In this document: positions 26,569 to 39,850 of the stretch, one piece after another
Position numbering within the stretch: position 1 is the first letter of the stretch
Layout of the letters: the number at the start of each line of letters is the position of its first letter
Origin: Dicaeum eximium
Taxonomy: Eukaryota; Chordata; Aves; Passeriformes; Dicaeidae
Direction of reading: 5' to 3'
Assembly (NCBI GenBank): GCA_013396995.1
Contig: VWZP01001424.1
Location: 904,726-968,725, forward strand
DNA: 64,000 nt
Notes under the pieces: generated by a model
Told to the model about the DNA's origin: nothing
What the model saw: only the letters and a program-made list of their open reading frames with translations
Database searches by the model: none
Position numbers and translations under genes: made by a program

Positions 26569-29500
26569 CTCCTACTATTAATTAATCATTCTGAAGGGAC
26601 TGTAGACAGGCCAAGCTGGGATCATGTGGGTACATACATCTTCACAGATTGGTGCAAGAAATACATTTACAACCACTTACATGTAGAGCTATCCTATTTC
26701 TTCTTCCAGAATGCAAACCTTTTTTTCAAGACTTGTGGAGCTGCCTCAGGCTGGGATTTGTGGATGATATACACAGTGATAGATGTCAGAGGTCGTAACC
26801 CTACTATTCATGTTGGGATTTTACTTTCTCTCTATGTCCTGCTTGACAAGATTAAGTCGACCATGCTCAGCTGGAGAAAATTGAGCTAAAACCTAGAGCA
26901 TAGCAATTACTCTGCTGTAGTTTGTGAAGGTAACTAACCTGGCTAATGACAATGGCACGTGCTCTTCTTGAGACCTACCTGACAGAATAGCTGTCATCCC
27001 AGGAAAATGAAAACATATGGGTGATCTAGATAGGTAAGTCATTTTATTAAAATAATTTGCACATTACTTCACAGTCACCAGGTATTATGATATTTATATT
27101 TAGGTTTTCATTAGCATCCTCAGGGAAGTAAATATTCCTCCAACTCAGATGATTAATCTCTGCTTGTTTTCAGCCTTCCTTCTGACTCTACTTTTTAATA
27201 AAAAATCCCCAGCTTAATTTTGATCAAATTGCATACTTTACACTTTGGTACCTTGCTAACAAGAAGAAATGTCAGTTTGTCCCCCAGCCCTCCTATATTT
27301 GTGTTGATTGGTGGTGTTTTACAGTTTTTACTATCATTTGCACTAAAAGATAAGGATGTTAGCTTCAAATCTAAATTTGTGTTAAACCAGTTCCTTGCAT
27401 TTTCTTAACTTTTAAAAATTTATTTTGCTATGCATATAAAATAAAGCAAAGGTATCCACCCACTATCATGTAAAAAAATATACAGAAGAAAGTGTAACTA
27501 AACACTCAGAGTTGAGTACTCTGCAGAACACCTTTGTATTTCACAATACAAATATCCTGTCTGAAAATCACATACGAGGAGTCCAAATTATTCTGGGTGA
27601 ATATTTTTAGAAGGTCATAAGGGAGAAGATTGCTAGGTCTTATTCCTACAGGAAACAGATATATGCACAGATGTTATGTTACCTAGCAACATAGGGCCCT
27701 CTCTGTTATTTACTCCATTTCTCTGATCTTACTATAGTCAATGGGGGAAGTATGACAGACTTTAGGTGTACTGAGTCCTTAATCTCTGGTTCAGCAGGTC
27801 AAGAAAGGAAGGGAAAATGTGTAGTTGTATATTTGAATCTGGATAAATATTGTGAAAGTCCCTGCACATGGCAAGAACCAGTCCCTATTATTAGCTAGTA
27901 TTTCACATGAGTCAAAAATGTGTTAAAAGTCTTTACAGATTGCACAAGTAAGAAGAAAACAGAAGTCAAAACAAAAATAATTTTACACCTTACAACCCCA
28001 AGTGTTGTAATTAAAGCCAGTAATTTACAAAAGGTTCTATTGAAGTGACAGCATGGGATAATAGTGTCCTTTTTTCAGTCTTACTATACAATGAGTATTG
28101 TAGGGAATACACTTGTAAGAAAAGCTATTAATGTTAGGAAACTTGTCAGAGAGTCATAACAGTCACAAGTAGGAAAAATATGCCTACATTTTTACTTTCA
28201 TAGATATGGGTATGGTTCCATAGCTCTGACATGGCACAGTTTTCTTTCTAAGCAAAGATCAATCACTAACCTGTAAAAAGAGAGTACAAAAAGGTTGTGA
28301 TCCAAAACTTTTTCAAATAAAGCTTTTTCTGTGAATTGTCTAGGGTATGCTTGGTGTAGAGTTTCAGGAAATTTTAATTTCAACATGCCCATGTGCCTGT
28401 ATCTCTGGGTATCTTCTGGATGTGGGAATGCTTTTTCATGATGGAAAAGAAGGTCAATCCCTCTGTTATTTTGGATCTCCCAAGGATACTGATGTGGTTT
28501 TGTGGGCTTTCAGAGAATCTTGGGAAGCTCTCTAATCTTTTGCAAACTGGAAAATTCTCCACAAGGAAGACTTCTGACTGATTGTAGAATCCATCAGTAG
28601 TGGAAAAATCCCAATTATTTTTGTGTGTATGGTGGGGGTTTAGGGCCTGATCTTCCATCTGTTTGAATCTTCTGTTTAGGTCCATCTTTTTATTGCTACA
28701 GCTGAACAAAATAGCCTAGAGGGTGTGTTCCTTGGATATCAGTCAGACACACTGACACTTGTCATTTTTGGGTCCTGACTCAGGCATGTTTAATCAGCAG
28801 AAGGGTTAAAACATAATGGCTACACTGGGCTATTTAGGGTCTTTAATCCTTTCAAAGGCGCTATCGTAAGCACTGATGTATTTTATGGCATTGTGTACAA
28901 GAAGTGCAGCAAACCTGATCTGAGCCTGGACATACATTATGTGGTTCAAGAGAAGACATGGGGCTCACTGAAATCAAGGACTACCTGTGGAATAAGTCAG
29001 TACTCAGCCCTGAGAAAGACAACAGCTAGCACCAAAAGGGTTGCAAAAACTTTAATAGGAGGCCGCAGCAGCTTTGTCACATTGATCATTGATGATGAAC
29101 ACTTAAGAGAAAATGGGTTATTCTTGAAACCAGCAAAAGCATTGAACCAAGTCAATAGCCAAAACTGGCTCCCTACCTCATGAAAACAAAGTATATATTT
29201 ATTTAAATAATTTCAATTAAGGTTAAAAAGCAAAAATTGTGAATATTTCTTTTCCCAAAGAAGACAGAATGCTTTTCTTTATTTGTAATCTTTTGTAGTA
29301 ATTTAATTTTTGTGTATGTTTTTATCTCTCTATCTCTCTACAAGTCAAAGCAAAATAATTTTGGATTGAAAATTTAAACTTTTCGTTGAGAAGCCTCACA
29401 CTAGGTTTTTAAGGTTTCGAAATTTGATCCTCAAACAATTTTTTATTTCTTCTAAATTAAATACTTCATTAATCAAAATAATTAGTTAATTGTTAAGCTG

Positions 29501-31258
29501 GTGTTTTCTAATGGAAAAACCTTAGAATTTTATTTCCCAAGTGGAACTAGTCATGAGACACTGAGCTTCTGGCTCTGGCACACTGTTTCCAGGGGACTTC
29601 TGGAAGCAATGATATCAGACTTCTATCACTGCTGCTCTCTTGTGAGTATAAACTCTAAGTACTCAATAAACAGAAGAATAAAACTACTGAAAATGGCTAA
29701 TACCTGCATCTTAGGCCTTCACTGCCTTGCCTTTTAACAGTAATACCTTCCCTATTCCTTATCTTTCTTTCTCGTTATAACACCTTACCTCCCTCATCAG
29801 TGCCAAAAACAAGGAAGATAATTCTGCCAGGTACAGAATGCCTTTGATTCATATTAAATTGAGGAGAATGAGATCACACAGCAAATCTGAACAGCTGCTG
29901 AAGTGACACAGAGGTCCTGTGTACTTTGGAGAGTCAAGCATTGATGTAGCTGCGGTTTCACGGCTCATTTTCTGACAAGCAAGTTTTCAGATCAGGAGAA
30001 ACGGTGGCAATAAGACCTTGCTTTGCTGTACCTCTACAGCTTCACCAACACCTGCAATCAGGGTAATTTATGAGTGCAAAACCTAAGGCCAAGTGACAAC
30101 ACTTTGGTTCTTCTTTCCTGCAGTGGAGTTATGCAGCCCCAAAGAGTGAGTGCCCTGGCAGTACAAAGTTTTTCTTGGAATCTTTGAATCCTTGGCCCCT
30201 TTTTTTTTTTTTTTTTNAACTGTGTTTTATGTAGCACATTTCCTTTTTCTAAGTGTTCTGGATTACTGCTGCAAAAATTCCTCCTGTAATATTGTCCTAC
30301 TAATTGATAGCTCAGGAGAAACTGAAAGAAGCAGCCCAGCAAAAGCAATCAAAATTCCTATAATCCAGGAAATAAAAGGGCAAAGAATCCAAAACAAATA
30401 CACTTAAGAATCCACAGTGGCAATTAGAGAAGATGGCAATAAAAGACAAGAATTATGGATATCTGTATCACTGTAATAGGCCTAAATTTTCATCAGCTGT
30501 CCTACTATATTTTAATTTTTTTCAGTTAAACACTTTGCTAAATCCTCACTACATTAGGAGGATAGGACCTTTCAGAAGGTCTTTTTTCCCTTAATTATTT
30601 CCCGAAGAGGCTATTATGTAGAGTGGACAGTTAATTAAAAATAATTGAAAATTGCATTTAATTCTCAAGGATTATGAAATTAAAAAGAAAATAAGCACTG
30701 GTTATTCTGCAAATTGAGAAGCGTAGCATTACCCTGAATTAGAGTAATGTGGTCAATTTGTATGGTATGATGAATTATGATTCATCGTTTCAGATAAAGA
30801 TCAGCTGGTAAACTTTTTTAATTGTACAATTTTACTGAGCAAAATTTGCCACTGTCGTGCAAATAAGATCAATATTCTTTGTGCAGTTAGTTGGTAAAAG
30901 TCGGGAGTAGAGGAATCCATGTTCAGCCCCAGCTAGTGAAGATAATATTTTGTGGATATTGGCTTCTTACTACTACTGTTACCAATATTGATCTTGGCTA
31001 ACCACTGCAGTACACTGAAATCAATTCAGCTACATTCCTTGGAGTCACCTAAAACTAGAGCGCTCCATTGTTGAATCAAGTCCATTGACTTGAAATAGCT
31101 TTATTTGCACTGGAATGTTAACAAGACACAGAGATAGCCCTTGAATGCTAACAAACAGGAGACAAACAGCGGCATTCCCCCTTCTCATGACTCAGAAGCA
31201 CACACAAAGAGTCTGGTGGGGTTTGTGCTGGAAATAACAGGATCTGAAAGAAAAAAAA
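26569..31258. other. Intergenic DNA, no gene supported
   Basis: Mostly unique AT-rich DNA. Two frames were considered: 28893-29183 on + (96 codons) and 28380-28709 on - (109 codons). Neither matches a family I recognise or has signs of splicing or coding selection that I can see. A single N lies at 30217 after a run of 16 or more T, a typical sequencing stall. No RNA gene or mobile element was recognised. Confidence 0.5.
30610..30900. promoter_or_regulatory. Candidate conserved non-coding element
   Basis: A repeat-free, AT-rich stretch with many TAAT/ATTA cores. It contains an inverted repeat: 'gatgaat' at 30769-30775 and 'attcatc' at 30780-30786 with a 4-base spacer. No reading frame is seen. 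An enhancer is possible but not shown, because the call rests on composition alone. Confidence 0.2.
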
Positions 31259-31353
31259 TGTTTTCCTCTATTTCCTCTATTTAATAATAAATTATTTCCT
31301 CTATGAAAGAAAAGAAATGTTTTCATCTATGTTTTCATCTATGTTTTCCTCTA
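31259..31353 (+). repeat. 12-base minisatellite TGTTTTCATCTA
   Basis: Three tandem units occupy 31318-31353: 'tgttttcatcta' twice, then 'tgttttcctcta'. A related unit lies at 31259-31270, followed by 'tttcctctat' echoes. It has no coding content. Confidence 0.9.
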
Positions 31354-34300
31354 GTTTCTTTTACACCCTAGAGGCAGAGAGTGTGGGCATATGTGGGTCT
31401 ATATATGAATTGATTTAACTGCAGAAGTGACATCACTAACCTGAGCCAGCCCCGGCTGGTGTAAGGTTTGGTGTGACTTGGTGACAGAAATGTGCTATTT
31501 CACTTGAGGTGCCTCATACCCAAACAGAGAGCATTTTGTAGATAAATATCTGAAACATCCAGGGTGTAAGCATCCAGTATGTGTTGCCATGCAGTTGGAA
31601 GTCATCAAGCATGACCACCACATGCCCTATCCCTGTTCATGACCACAGTTTGAATGTTTCTGCTGTTTGTGGGACTTAGCAGTAGTAAGAGATTGTTAAG
31701 GAATCTTTGAAAAATGGTTGCTTTGGACTGTTTTAGCTCTTTTGGACATTTACCCATTTGATTGTCTGTACTGTCTTCTATACTTTACAAGTGAATCAAG
31801 CTGACAGATAAAGTGAGACAGCCCTAAGTCCCTACTCATATGCCAGGAAGTAACCTCATATATTTACCTCTAGTAAAGCAATAAGGATCTGCCTTCACTA
31901 AAATCTGATTATGATACATCTCTTTGTAGGAAATATATTGTTTTGGACAACTTGGGTTCAATCTAAGATAGAGTTTAGGGATTATTATTTATGCTATTTT
32001 ATTTTATTAACCTACAAGTATTTGTATCATATTTTTCATTATTATGAACTTGCATCCATCAAATGCTTAAATATACATATGTATATACAAATATATGTAT
32101 AAATACAAATGTATACATAAATGTATTTAACTGTTTATATGCACATACAAAAGAGAATCTGGTGAGTTACTATGTGGCCTACTAACAGATATATTTGGTT
32201 GCTTTGTTTCTCAAATAGCAGAGTTTCTTTTATTCTGCTGTACCAAGATCCTTCCTTTATTCACTAATCCACCTTTATCTGTGTCTTAAATCCAACAGGA
32301 TGTAGAGAATATTGAACTGGAAATAATGCAGACTGCAGATTTAAAACACCAGGAAAAAAAAAAAAAAAGAAAACCAAAAAAACCACAACCCTCTTGGATA
32401 AAACCAGCTTTTCTGGGCAAATGTCTTTTTGTTGTTTTGTTTTGTTTTGTTTTTTTAATTGTCCCACTTGAATGGCTGTTAAATATTTTTAGAGCACATC
32501 CCGTACTTGGTGAATCAAAATTAGTTAATACTTTTGCAAGAGGATTTTTAATTTTTCAGAGCTCAAAACCACAACTATCTTATTCTTCTACAGTGTACAT
32601 AAAAGGTGCCAAAGTACCTCTGATTTCTCAGGATGACTTTCACTGCAGATTAAAGCAAGGTCCCTTTCTAAACAGAATCTCATTAAACCAGTCTGCTGGT
32701 ACAAATCTTTGTTTTAACACCAGTTCTTTTAGGCTTGAATACATTCTCCCACTCTTCTGTTCTAGCTCAGAGAGTTTCTCTTTCTAGGTTCTTTAGGTTA
32801 GGTCATGATATCATAGCACATCCATCCCCTGAGTCTTAAAGTTTTGATTAGCTGTCTTCCTGATCTGAACGAGTTTGTGTCTCTTACTGTCTTCTGGGAT
32901 GTTCACCGCCAGTAAAGGGAATGGCATCTCAACACCAAAGTTGTCCTCAGAGTAGGGATCAAGTCTACAAGATATCACTGGGCTGCAAAAATGTTAAACA
33001 AACCTCCAAGTAATTTTTATTTCTAGCTTGATACCATTAAGATGTAGCATTCTGCCTGTTTCTTGCAAGTGATAAACCATAATTAACTTTATTGATATTT
33101 ATTGATAACTGATGTTTATATTGATGTTTATTGATAACTGCCAAATTATTTTGATTACATCTGATGGGATAATGTTGTTTAGCTTTGTTATTTGCATATG
33201 TATTTTAACCAGAGACATCAAAGTTACTTCACATCTGTTATCAAACTGAGAGGAATACACACTTCTATGCAGATAAACAGATAGGATTCCTATCCTTCTA
33301 GCAAGTATGTTGTGTTGTTACATACATCTGTATTCTTCCCAGGCAATATTGTTACTGAGAAGTCATTTAAAAATACTTTCCTTTTATACATTTTAGTCTT
33401 TAAAAAATAATTACATTAATTTTCCTACACAGTAAAAACAGTGGATTTATATCTGTGCAAAAAAATTTTTAAAAAGCATCTAGTTTTTTCCAGTATTATC
33501 CCTCTAATCAAATTCTTGACCTAAAGACACTGCTGAAGACACTGCCTAAGCTGTATGCCAGTTTCTTTACATATGGATGAGCAACACAATGCTTCATGTA
33601 TTTAAAATTTTATTAGATTAATATTACTGTCCCAAACCATATTATTTTTTATACTGCTGTTGTTTTGGTTTTCCTTCCCTCCTTCACTTCTTTCCTCCTT
33701 CCTCCTCTGTCTTCTCTCCTCTCTGGCTTTCTCTCTCTTTCACACACTGACTCACTTTCTCTCCTTAACAGACAGAAGGTCACAAGAAGAGGAAAAGTGA
33801 CAAACAAAGCTCCCACCCATTCAAAGTCTGCACCCTGTAATTTGCTTATTAGCTTATTTTTTCATATTCATTTTTGGTTAATTTTTATACTATTAATATT
33901 GTTTTAGCAATCAGTTATGCCAAATGCTTAAGAAGAAGGTTCTTAAATACAGTAAAAAATATTCAGTAGGCAGATTTTATTGATTTATGAAACAAATACA
34001 TAAAGGTCAAACACTATTGTGCATTTCTGTCAGAAAAACATTGTTTTAACAATTATTCTGACTTTAGTTTTCAAACTCCTTCCTGAACTGAAGATGGCAT
34101 CACCAAGCCAAAAATGTCCTAAAGGCCTTTCTTCATATTGTTCAGAAACTAAAAAAAAAATCCCATACCCCCTGAAAGTACTGAATATATCTGTTTTCCC
34201 AAGAATTCTCTGGGAATACTTTATGTCTTTTGGGATCAGCTTTCATATTAATTATGCTACAAAACCAAACTACCAGACCCAAAAGAAAACCTCAGACCGA

Positions 34301-34889
34301 ACCCAGAAACAAACACCAAAAATCCAGACAAAGACATTTAAAGACTTAGTTGCAAGAAACTACAATGTTGTTTGGGGGTTGTTTTACCACTTACAGAACC
34401 TGCATTTGTAAAAGGATGTTTGGAATATAAAATCTGTGGTTGTGTATGTTTATAGGTGCATAATGGAGAGATAAAATTACCAGGTTTAAACTTTTATCAG
34501 TAGCACATCTACACTAGGTTTGTTTTATCAAGAAAGCTTGTTCAGAGATTTCCTAAGGCTATCTAAGTGCTTTGTAAATAAAATAAATATTATTGCCCTC
34601 AACCACATGCAAAGGTCAAAATCACTTTTTAAATGTCAATGAATTAAACATCACATGTCTTCTCCTGATTTAATGACTAGGTCTTTGAGCATGTATGAGT
34701 AAATTACATAAATTCTTAGGTCTTTTTCAAGTTGTCCTAGACTTCCAGGTAAACTTGTATATTTGTTCTTTGGTTTCATTCTAAGATACGTAAGTGTCAA
34801 ATCTTGGAATAAGGGCACATGGCAATAAAAATTTTCATTTTAATGGTGTATTTTCTAGAAAACTCACATTAGTGTTGGAGTTAACCATA
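31354..34889. other. Intergenic DNA, no gene supported
   Basis: AT-rich DNA with an A-rich tract at about 32352-32384, a TTTTG-type tract at about 32428-32455, and a pyrimidine-rich patch at 33665-33745. 'tttattgataactg' occurs twice near 33100 and 33126. The 153-codon + frame at 32326-32787 begins in the A-rich tract and has no recognisable domain. No RNA gene was recognised. Confidence 0.5.
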
Positions 34890-35660
34890 GCTATGATGAT
34901 GTGGACAAGCTCGAGTTGTGGGCCCCTGGGAATCTCATGAGGCAATGTGCAACCTGCTGCACCTGGGGTCGGGGCAAGCCCCGGTATCAGCACAGGCTGG
35001 GATGAGCAGATGGAGAGCAGCCCTGCCCAGGAGGGCTGGGGGGTGCTGGTGGGTGAGAGGCTGGACATGGCCCAGCCATGGGCACTCCCAGCCCAGAGAG
35101 CCAAACGTGTCCTGGGCTGCATCCAGAGCAGCGTGGGCAGCAGGGGAGGGAGGGGATTCTGCCCCTCTGCTCTGCTCTGCTCTGCTGTGACCCCACCTGC
35201 AGGGCTGCATCAGCTCTGGGGTCCCCAGCAGAAGTTAAAACACCTCTCTTATGAGAAAATGTTGAATAAGTTGAAGTTAGTCTGGAGAACAGAAGGCTCT
35301 GGAGTGACCTTATTGTATTGGCCTTTCAGTGCACAGAGAGGGCTGACAAGGAAACTGTAGAGACACTTTTTACAAGGACTTATAATGATAAGATATAACA
35401 AGGGGTAATGACTTTCCGCTGAAAGAGGGTAGATTCAGATTGGATGTTAGTAAGAAGTTCTTTACTGGGAGGGTGTTAAAGCATTGGAAAAGGTTGCCCA
35501 GAGAAGCTGTGAATGTCTGCAAGTGCTCAAGGCCAGGCTGGATGGGGCCCTTGAGCAACCCAGTCTGATGGAAGGTATCTCTCTACATGACAGGGGTGTT
35601 GGCACTAGGTGATCTTTAAGGTCCCTTCCAACCCAACCTCTTCTCTATGAAGAAGTCTAT
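34890..35660 (+). mobile_element. CR1 LINE fragment with ORF2 C-terminus
   Basis: This is the longest CR1 copy in the window, GC-rich against AT-rich flanks. It covers the C-terminal part of ORF2 (reverse transcriptase protein) and the 3'UTR. The frame from 34947 gives CR1-like ORF2 text in order, with short matches such as 'MESSP', 'GVLV', 'RVLGCI', 'LWGPQ' and 'HLSYE'. About 40 codons seem to be missing between 'LWGPQQK' and 'LKHLSYE' near 35238. It has a 5' truncation, this deletion and substitutions, so it is inactive. The 3'UTR phrase 'gatctttaaggtcccttcc' ends in a degenerate octamer tail. Confidence 0.92.
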
Positions 35661-35770
35661 GATCTTACATGGTTTTGTAATAAATCCTAATTTTTAGATT
35701 AGAGAAGTCAACCTCTTCTCTATGTGAGTCTATGATCTTACATGGTTTTGTAATAAATCCTAATTTTCAG
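35634..35770 (+). repeat. 75-base tandem duplication at the CR1 3' junction
   Basis: The sequence 35634-35697 begins 'caacctcttctctatg' and continues through 'gatcttacatggttttgtaa'. It is repeated at 35709-35770 with a few changes. The unit contains the last bases of CR1 plus unique flank, so the duplication happened after the CR1 insertion or during its integration. Confidence 0.9.
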
Positions 35771-36117
35771 GTTTCCTACACCTTTATTAAACTGAAACTC
35801 TTAGTCTATTATTTTTTTTTATCAATATGTTGGACTGGATATTTGAAAAATAAAAATACTCTGTAAAAAAAGTCAAGAATTTCTAGTCTGCTGAAGAAAA
35901 ATTTGCAACTTGTCCAGAAGGCCTTGCTATATGATGTTTTGCCTTTTAGTTTCTTTGTGAAACCTTGAGAGCTCCTAAGCCATAACAAAATCCCATTACA
36001 TCTACTGAGCTAGGTGGTAATAGCTAAATTATAGTTTTGTATTACATGCAGACTGGACAGAGTAGACCATAATAAACATCGTACTAAACTGGATAAATTG
36101 TCCATCTAACTGTATAT

Positions 36118-36430
36118 CCTTTTCCTCACAGTGACCATATTAATTAAGGTGGTTTTTTGCAGCAGCACAGAGGTGTAGTTTGACAGCTTAAAAGAACAAT
36201 TGAAAGATTGGCCTATTTTTTGTCCCCTGTCTTTTGTGTGATTTTTCATCGCTGCTGCTGCTTAAGCAGATTACACATTGGATGTTTCCATGCAAATTTA
36301 CTAAAAGGTTGGCATTTTAGTGGTTTATCTATTTATTAATCATTTTATAATTAAGAAAAAGGACACATTCATCTCTTAAGCAGTAGCTGGAATCTCCTAG
36401 CAACAGCAACTTCATTAAGATGTAATTTCC
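36118..36430. promoter_or_regulatory. Candidate conserved non-coding element
   Basis: A repeat-free stretch containing 'attaattaagg' (homeodomain-type), a short GCT run followed by 'taagcagattac', and an octamer 'atgcaaat' at 36290-36297, the classic POU-factor site. No reading frame is seen. It lies 11 kb upstream of SLITRK1 and could be a distal enhancer. A single octamer in AT-rich DNA is weak evidence, and one other occurs in reverse at 33190-33197. Confidence 0.25.
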
Positions 36431-39400
36431 TTTTTTTTTAAAATTGTTACTCTTTTAAATATCCTTGACTCTGTAGAGTGTCTGAATTTAAATACTACTT
36501 TGGCATAAGATCTTAAAAAAGATTGATTTCTTTGGTGTCAACAAGATTATGCTAACTTATAAAATAGATAATATTTTAAATGTTTGTAATAAATAGCGTA
36601 TGGAAGAAAATACTCCTAAAGATTCACACAAAATCATAAATTCAATGAGTTTTGTAATAATTAGGAAAATTGCTTCCCAAGCATAATTTTAATGAGTCAA
36701 GATTCAGAACAATAAAGCTACTGATACACATAATATAATCAATAAAATCCAACTTTTATGACTGTCATCAACATAGCACTCTTTCGTTTCACCCTTCATT
36801 TCTCTCTTATATGTTGGTAGAGCTGTAAAAGAGAAAATAAGTGAACAGCCCTCTGCAGTACTGAAAGGTAAGAAATAACAATGTAACAGTCCTTTTGTGT
36901 ATTTATCCTTTCAAAGGAAATTTTGATGATACAACATAATGACCTGTTTATTTCACTTCAAAAAAAAATCCTATTTTTATATTGAATAACTTACTGCACC
37001 CAGATGATAACTTGCTGTTCAACTCTTCTTGAAATACAGTAATAAGTGAAAATATTTCAACTTTCTTTTTGTTCAAAAATGACCAGAAAGAAATCTGGAC
37101 TTAACAAAAAAAAAAAAAAAGCATGTCTATATATTTTTCAATAATTTTTTTTTTTTTTAAAGTATCCTCTTTATATCAGGTAATCTCTTGAATGACATTA
37201 GCCACATCTAAATATCGTGTTCTAAAAGGGAGCTAGTTTTAGTGTAAATTGATGTAAACAGTTAAGGGTCTTTGAAATAAAGTGTCACAAATAATGCCTT
37301 CCCAACACAATTTACTCTACTTGTTCTTAATATATTTTAGTACAACCTGAATGGTTAATTTCTCTCCACTGACTGTCAAAAAAACCTTGGTGGATACCTC
37401 AGACAGAATGCTCAAAGCTAAGGTTATCACCAGAATAGTGAAGTGCTCCATCTTAAATTTACTTCAGTTTGACTTTTGAAAGCTAAGTTTAGAAACACCA
37501 AAATATGTTATTGAAGTTATTTAAATATGTAATTACTATTGCAATCTCTACCCACTTTGTTTCTGAGAAAAGGGAGTAGAAATTATAGTAATTAAGAATA
37601 AAAATGTTTAATCCAAACTAGAATTTTTTTCATATTCTGGCAATGAGCTAAAAAGAAATAAATCAATTGTTCAAAGAAATGTATTTTTTATCATTTAATC
37701 TCTTTAGATTTTCAGAAACCCACCAAAAGAAGGAGCTGTTACTCTGAGTCCTCAGACAAAAAGCCTTATATTCACATCTCTTTTTTGCTTTGCTTTGGTT
37801 TTGCTTTACCTTTACTTGACCTTCCATTGTTAGAATGAAAGTACACAAGTTATTGAGTCAGTCCTCAATAACTTGAACTTTCATGATGAGTGTCACGGGG
37901 AAGGAAAATGAAGAAGAGTGTCAGGGAGAAGGAAAGTGGGTCTTTGAGCACGGACCCTGTGTGACCTCCTGCAGGTATTTCCCAGTTGTGACACTGGAGT
38001 CCTTTAGCATGGTGTTCCACATCCATAGAGATGGCAGCACTACTGCATTTTAGTGATGCTACTCACATCCAGATGCTATAAAAATAAAAAAGTGCAGTGG
38101 TTCTGTTGCTGGAGGGGTATGTTTGGACTGTGGGATGCCTGCTGCCTTTGCAGAAGGCTTAAGCCTCTTAATTTCTCTTGGAATTAATATACCTTTGTAA
38201 AGGTTCCTCAGATGTCTGGTGGCATGAACTGCTCGTGCTTGCAGCAGAGCAGGTCTATGATGCCTGCTGACTTGGCCAAGCCTCACTGACGTGGTTCTGC
38301 AGTGCAAATGCTGCACCCTGTGCACCAAAAAAATTATCTGTTTGAGAGCCAAGCACGGTCACATGGGTCCTACTGGACCAAAACAGACCTAGTCTACAGA
38401 TTAAGGGTTTTTTTTTTCCCTGTTATAAATACTGAAACTCTATGGTGTAAATAAATATTCATGTAAATGAAGGCAAAACAGTAAAATTGAACATTATTTC
38501 AATCATACTGTAAATTATCCTGACTTTCCTCAACGTCTCAAACAGAGAACATGCTAGAAAAATCCTTGTATATCCAAGTAAGCAAGGAACTTCCGTTCAA
38601 AGGAGAGAGTACAAGCCTACTTAATAGACAGTGGCCCAATTCTTACTGCAAGTATTGCAAGCAAACATGAAGTAAGCTATTTTAAAGTAACTTCTGCAGA
38701 AGTTATGACAGATTTAAGAATTTTAAGTATCTATTTAGCTTATGGAGTGAGTATTTATGTTGCTTAAATAAAAGTCTTGCTGACAAAGCAGTGACCTATT
38801 ACACCCATAAAATTGAAAAAGATTGAAGAGAACATATTTCGTATTTGTTTGCCTGGAATCTGACCATAAGTGTAACTATTTGTGAGATACTTCATTTTGT
38901 GATGTCACTAATGGCATAACCAGCAACAAAGTCTGAGCACTTGGGCAGAGGTACATAAACTGCACATTTAAATGTAGTCTGTAACTGTAAGAGATAAAAG
39001 GAAACTCTTGTGATGTAACTATGCAAACAGGGTACAATAAAATTCATGTATAAGGCATAAACTGAAGACTATGAACAGTAGTTATGGAAAAGGCAGGAAA
39101 CATGACTGGCAAAATGAAAAGGTTTTGCTCCTGGAAATAAAATAGTCTGTACTGGAAACATATGACATTCACTCTTTCTTTTGGGGAGGTTGTGAGGATC
39201 ATAAAAATACCATGGACACATGAAAAAAAAAGAAAGATAGATGACTCTTGACTTTGTTTTTCTGTGGACTAAATCCTGGACCTCAGTATGTATTAACCTC
39301 ATTCATGTACATGGATCATTCCTTGACCACCTCAGCAGCAATGCTGACTTGATACTCCCATCAACTCAGGAAGAACAGAACTCTTTGTGGCTTGCAATAT

Positions 39401-39579
39401 GAACTGAACCAATAAAAATTATCATGGTTAAATAAAAAGACTCAAGAAGTTAAAATTAGTGCCTGGAGATTAGTGAAGGCAGTAAGGGATATCTCAGATC
39501 AGCTTTGCCCATGGAGAAAAAAAATCAACTACATCTTGAGACACCCCTGCAATACCCTAGCTTTACATCAGAGTAATAC

Positions 39580-39850
39580 ATTTGAAATCATTTGGGATGC
39601 TGCGATGTAAAATCGAGCAGTACAATGATTAATCGGGTCACCAGCCTCTTCTCCCTTATGTCTCTAAAATGTTATTTAATTAAAACTAAAATGCCATGTG
39701 GGATCAGTCCCAGGGTATGGTTTCTAGGCATTGCATAAATAGGGAGAAGGTATTATTCTATTGTTAATAATGTTTCATCTACTCAGTCTTTCTCCAGTCT
39801 GCTGATGCACAGCAATTCTCCTTTTAATATGCAGACACCATTGCATGCTG
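39580..39850. promoter_or_regulatory. Candidate conserved non-coding element
   Basis: Unique, balanced-composition DNA with 'gatgattaatcgggtcacc'-like and 'ttatttaattaaaac' motifs, no repeats and no reading frame. I infer possible regulatory conservation from texture only. Confidence 0.2.

Noticed and set aside
28893..29183. 96-codon + frame considered as a small gene or pseudogene
   Set aside because: No domain or similarity is recognised, and its length is within chance expectation for 64 kb.
32326..32787. 153-codon + frame
   Set aside because: It starts in an A-rich tract, gives a Lys run at the N-terminus, and has no domain I know.
34835..35360. Several frames of 69-137 codons at 34.8-35.4 kb
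   Set aside because: They lie in the CR1 copy. The + frame is a decayed ORF2 remnant and the others are shadows.
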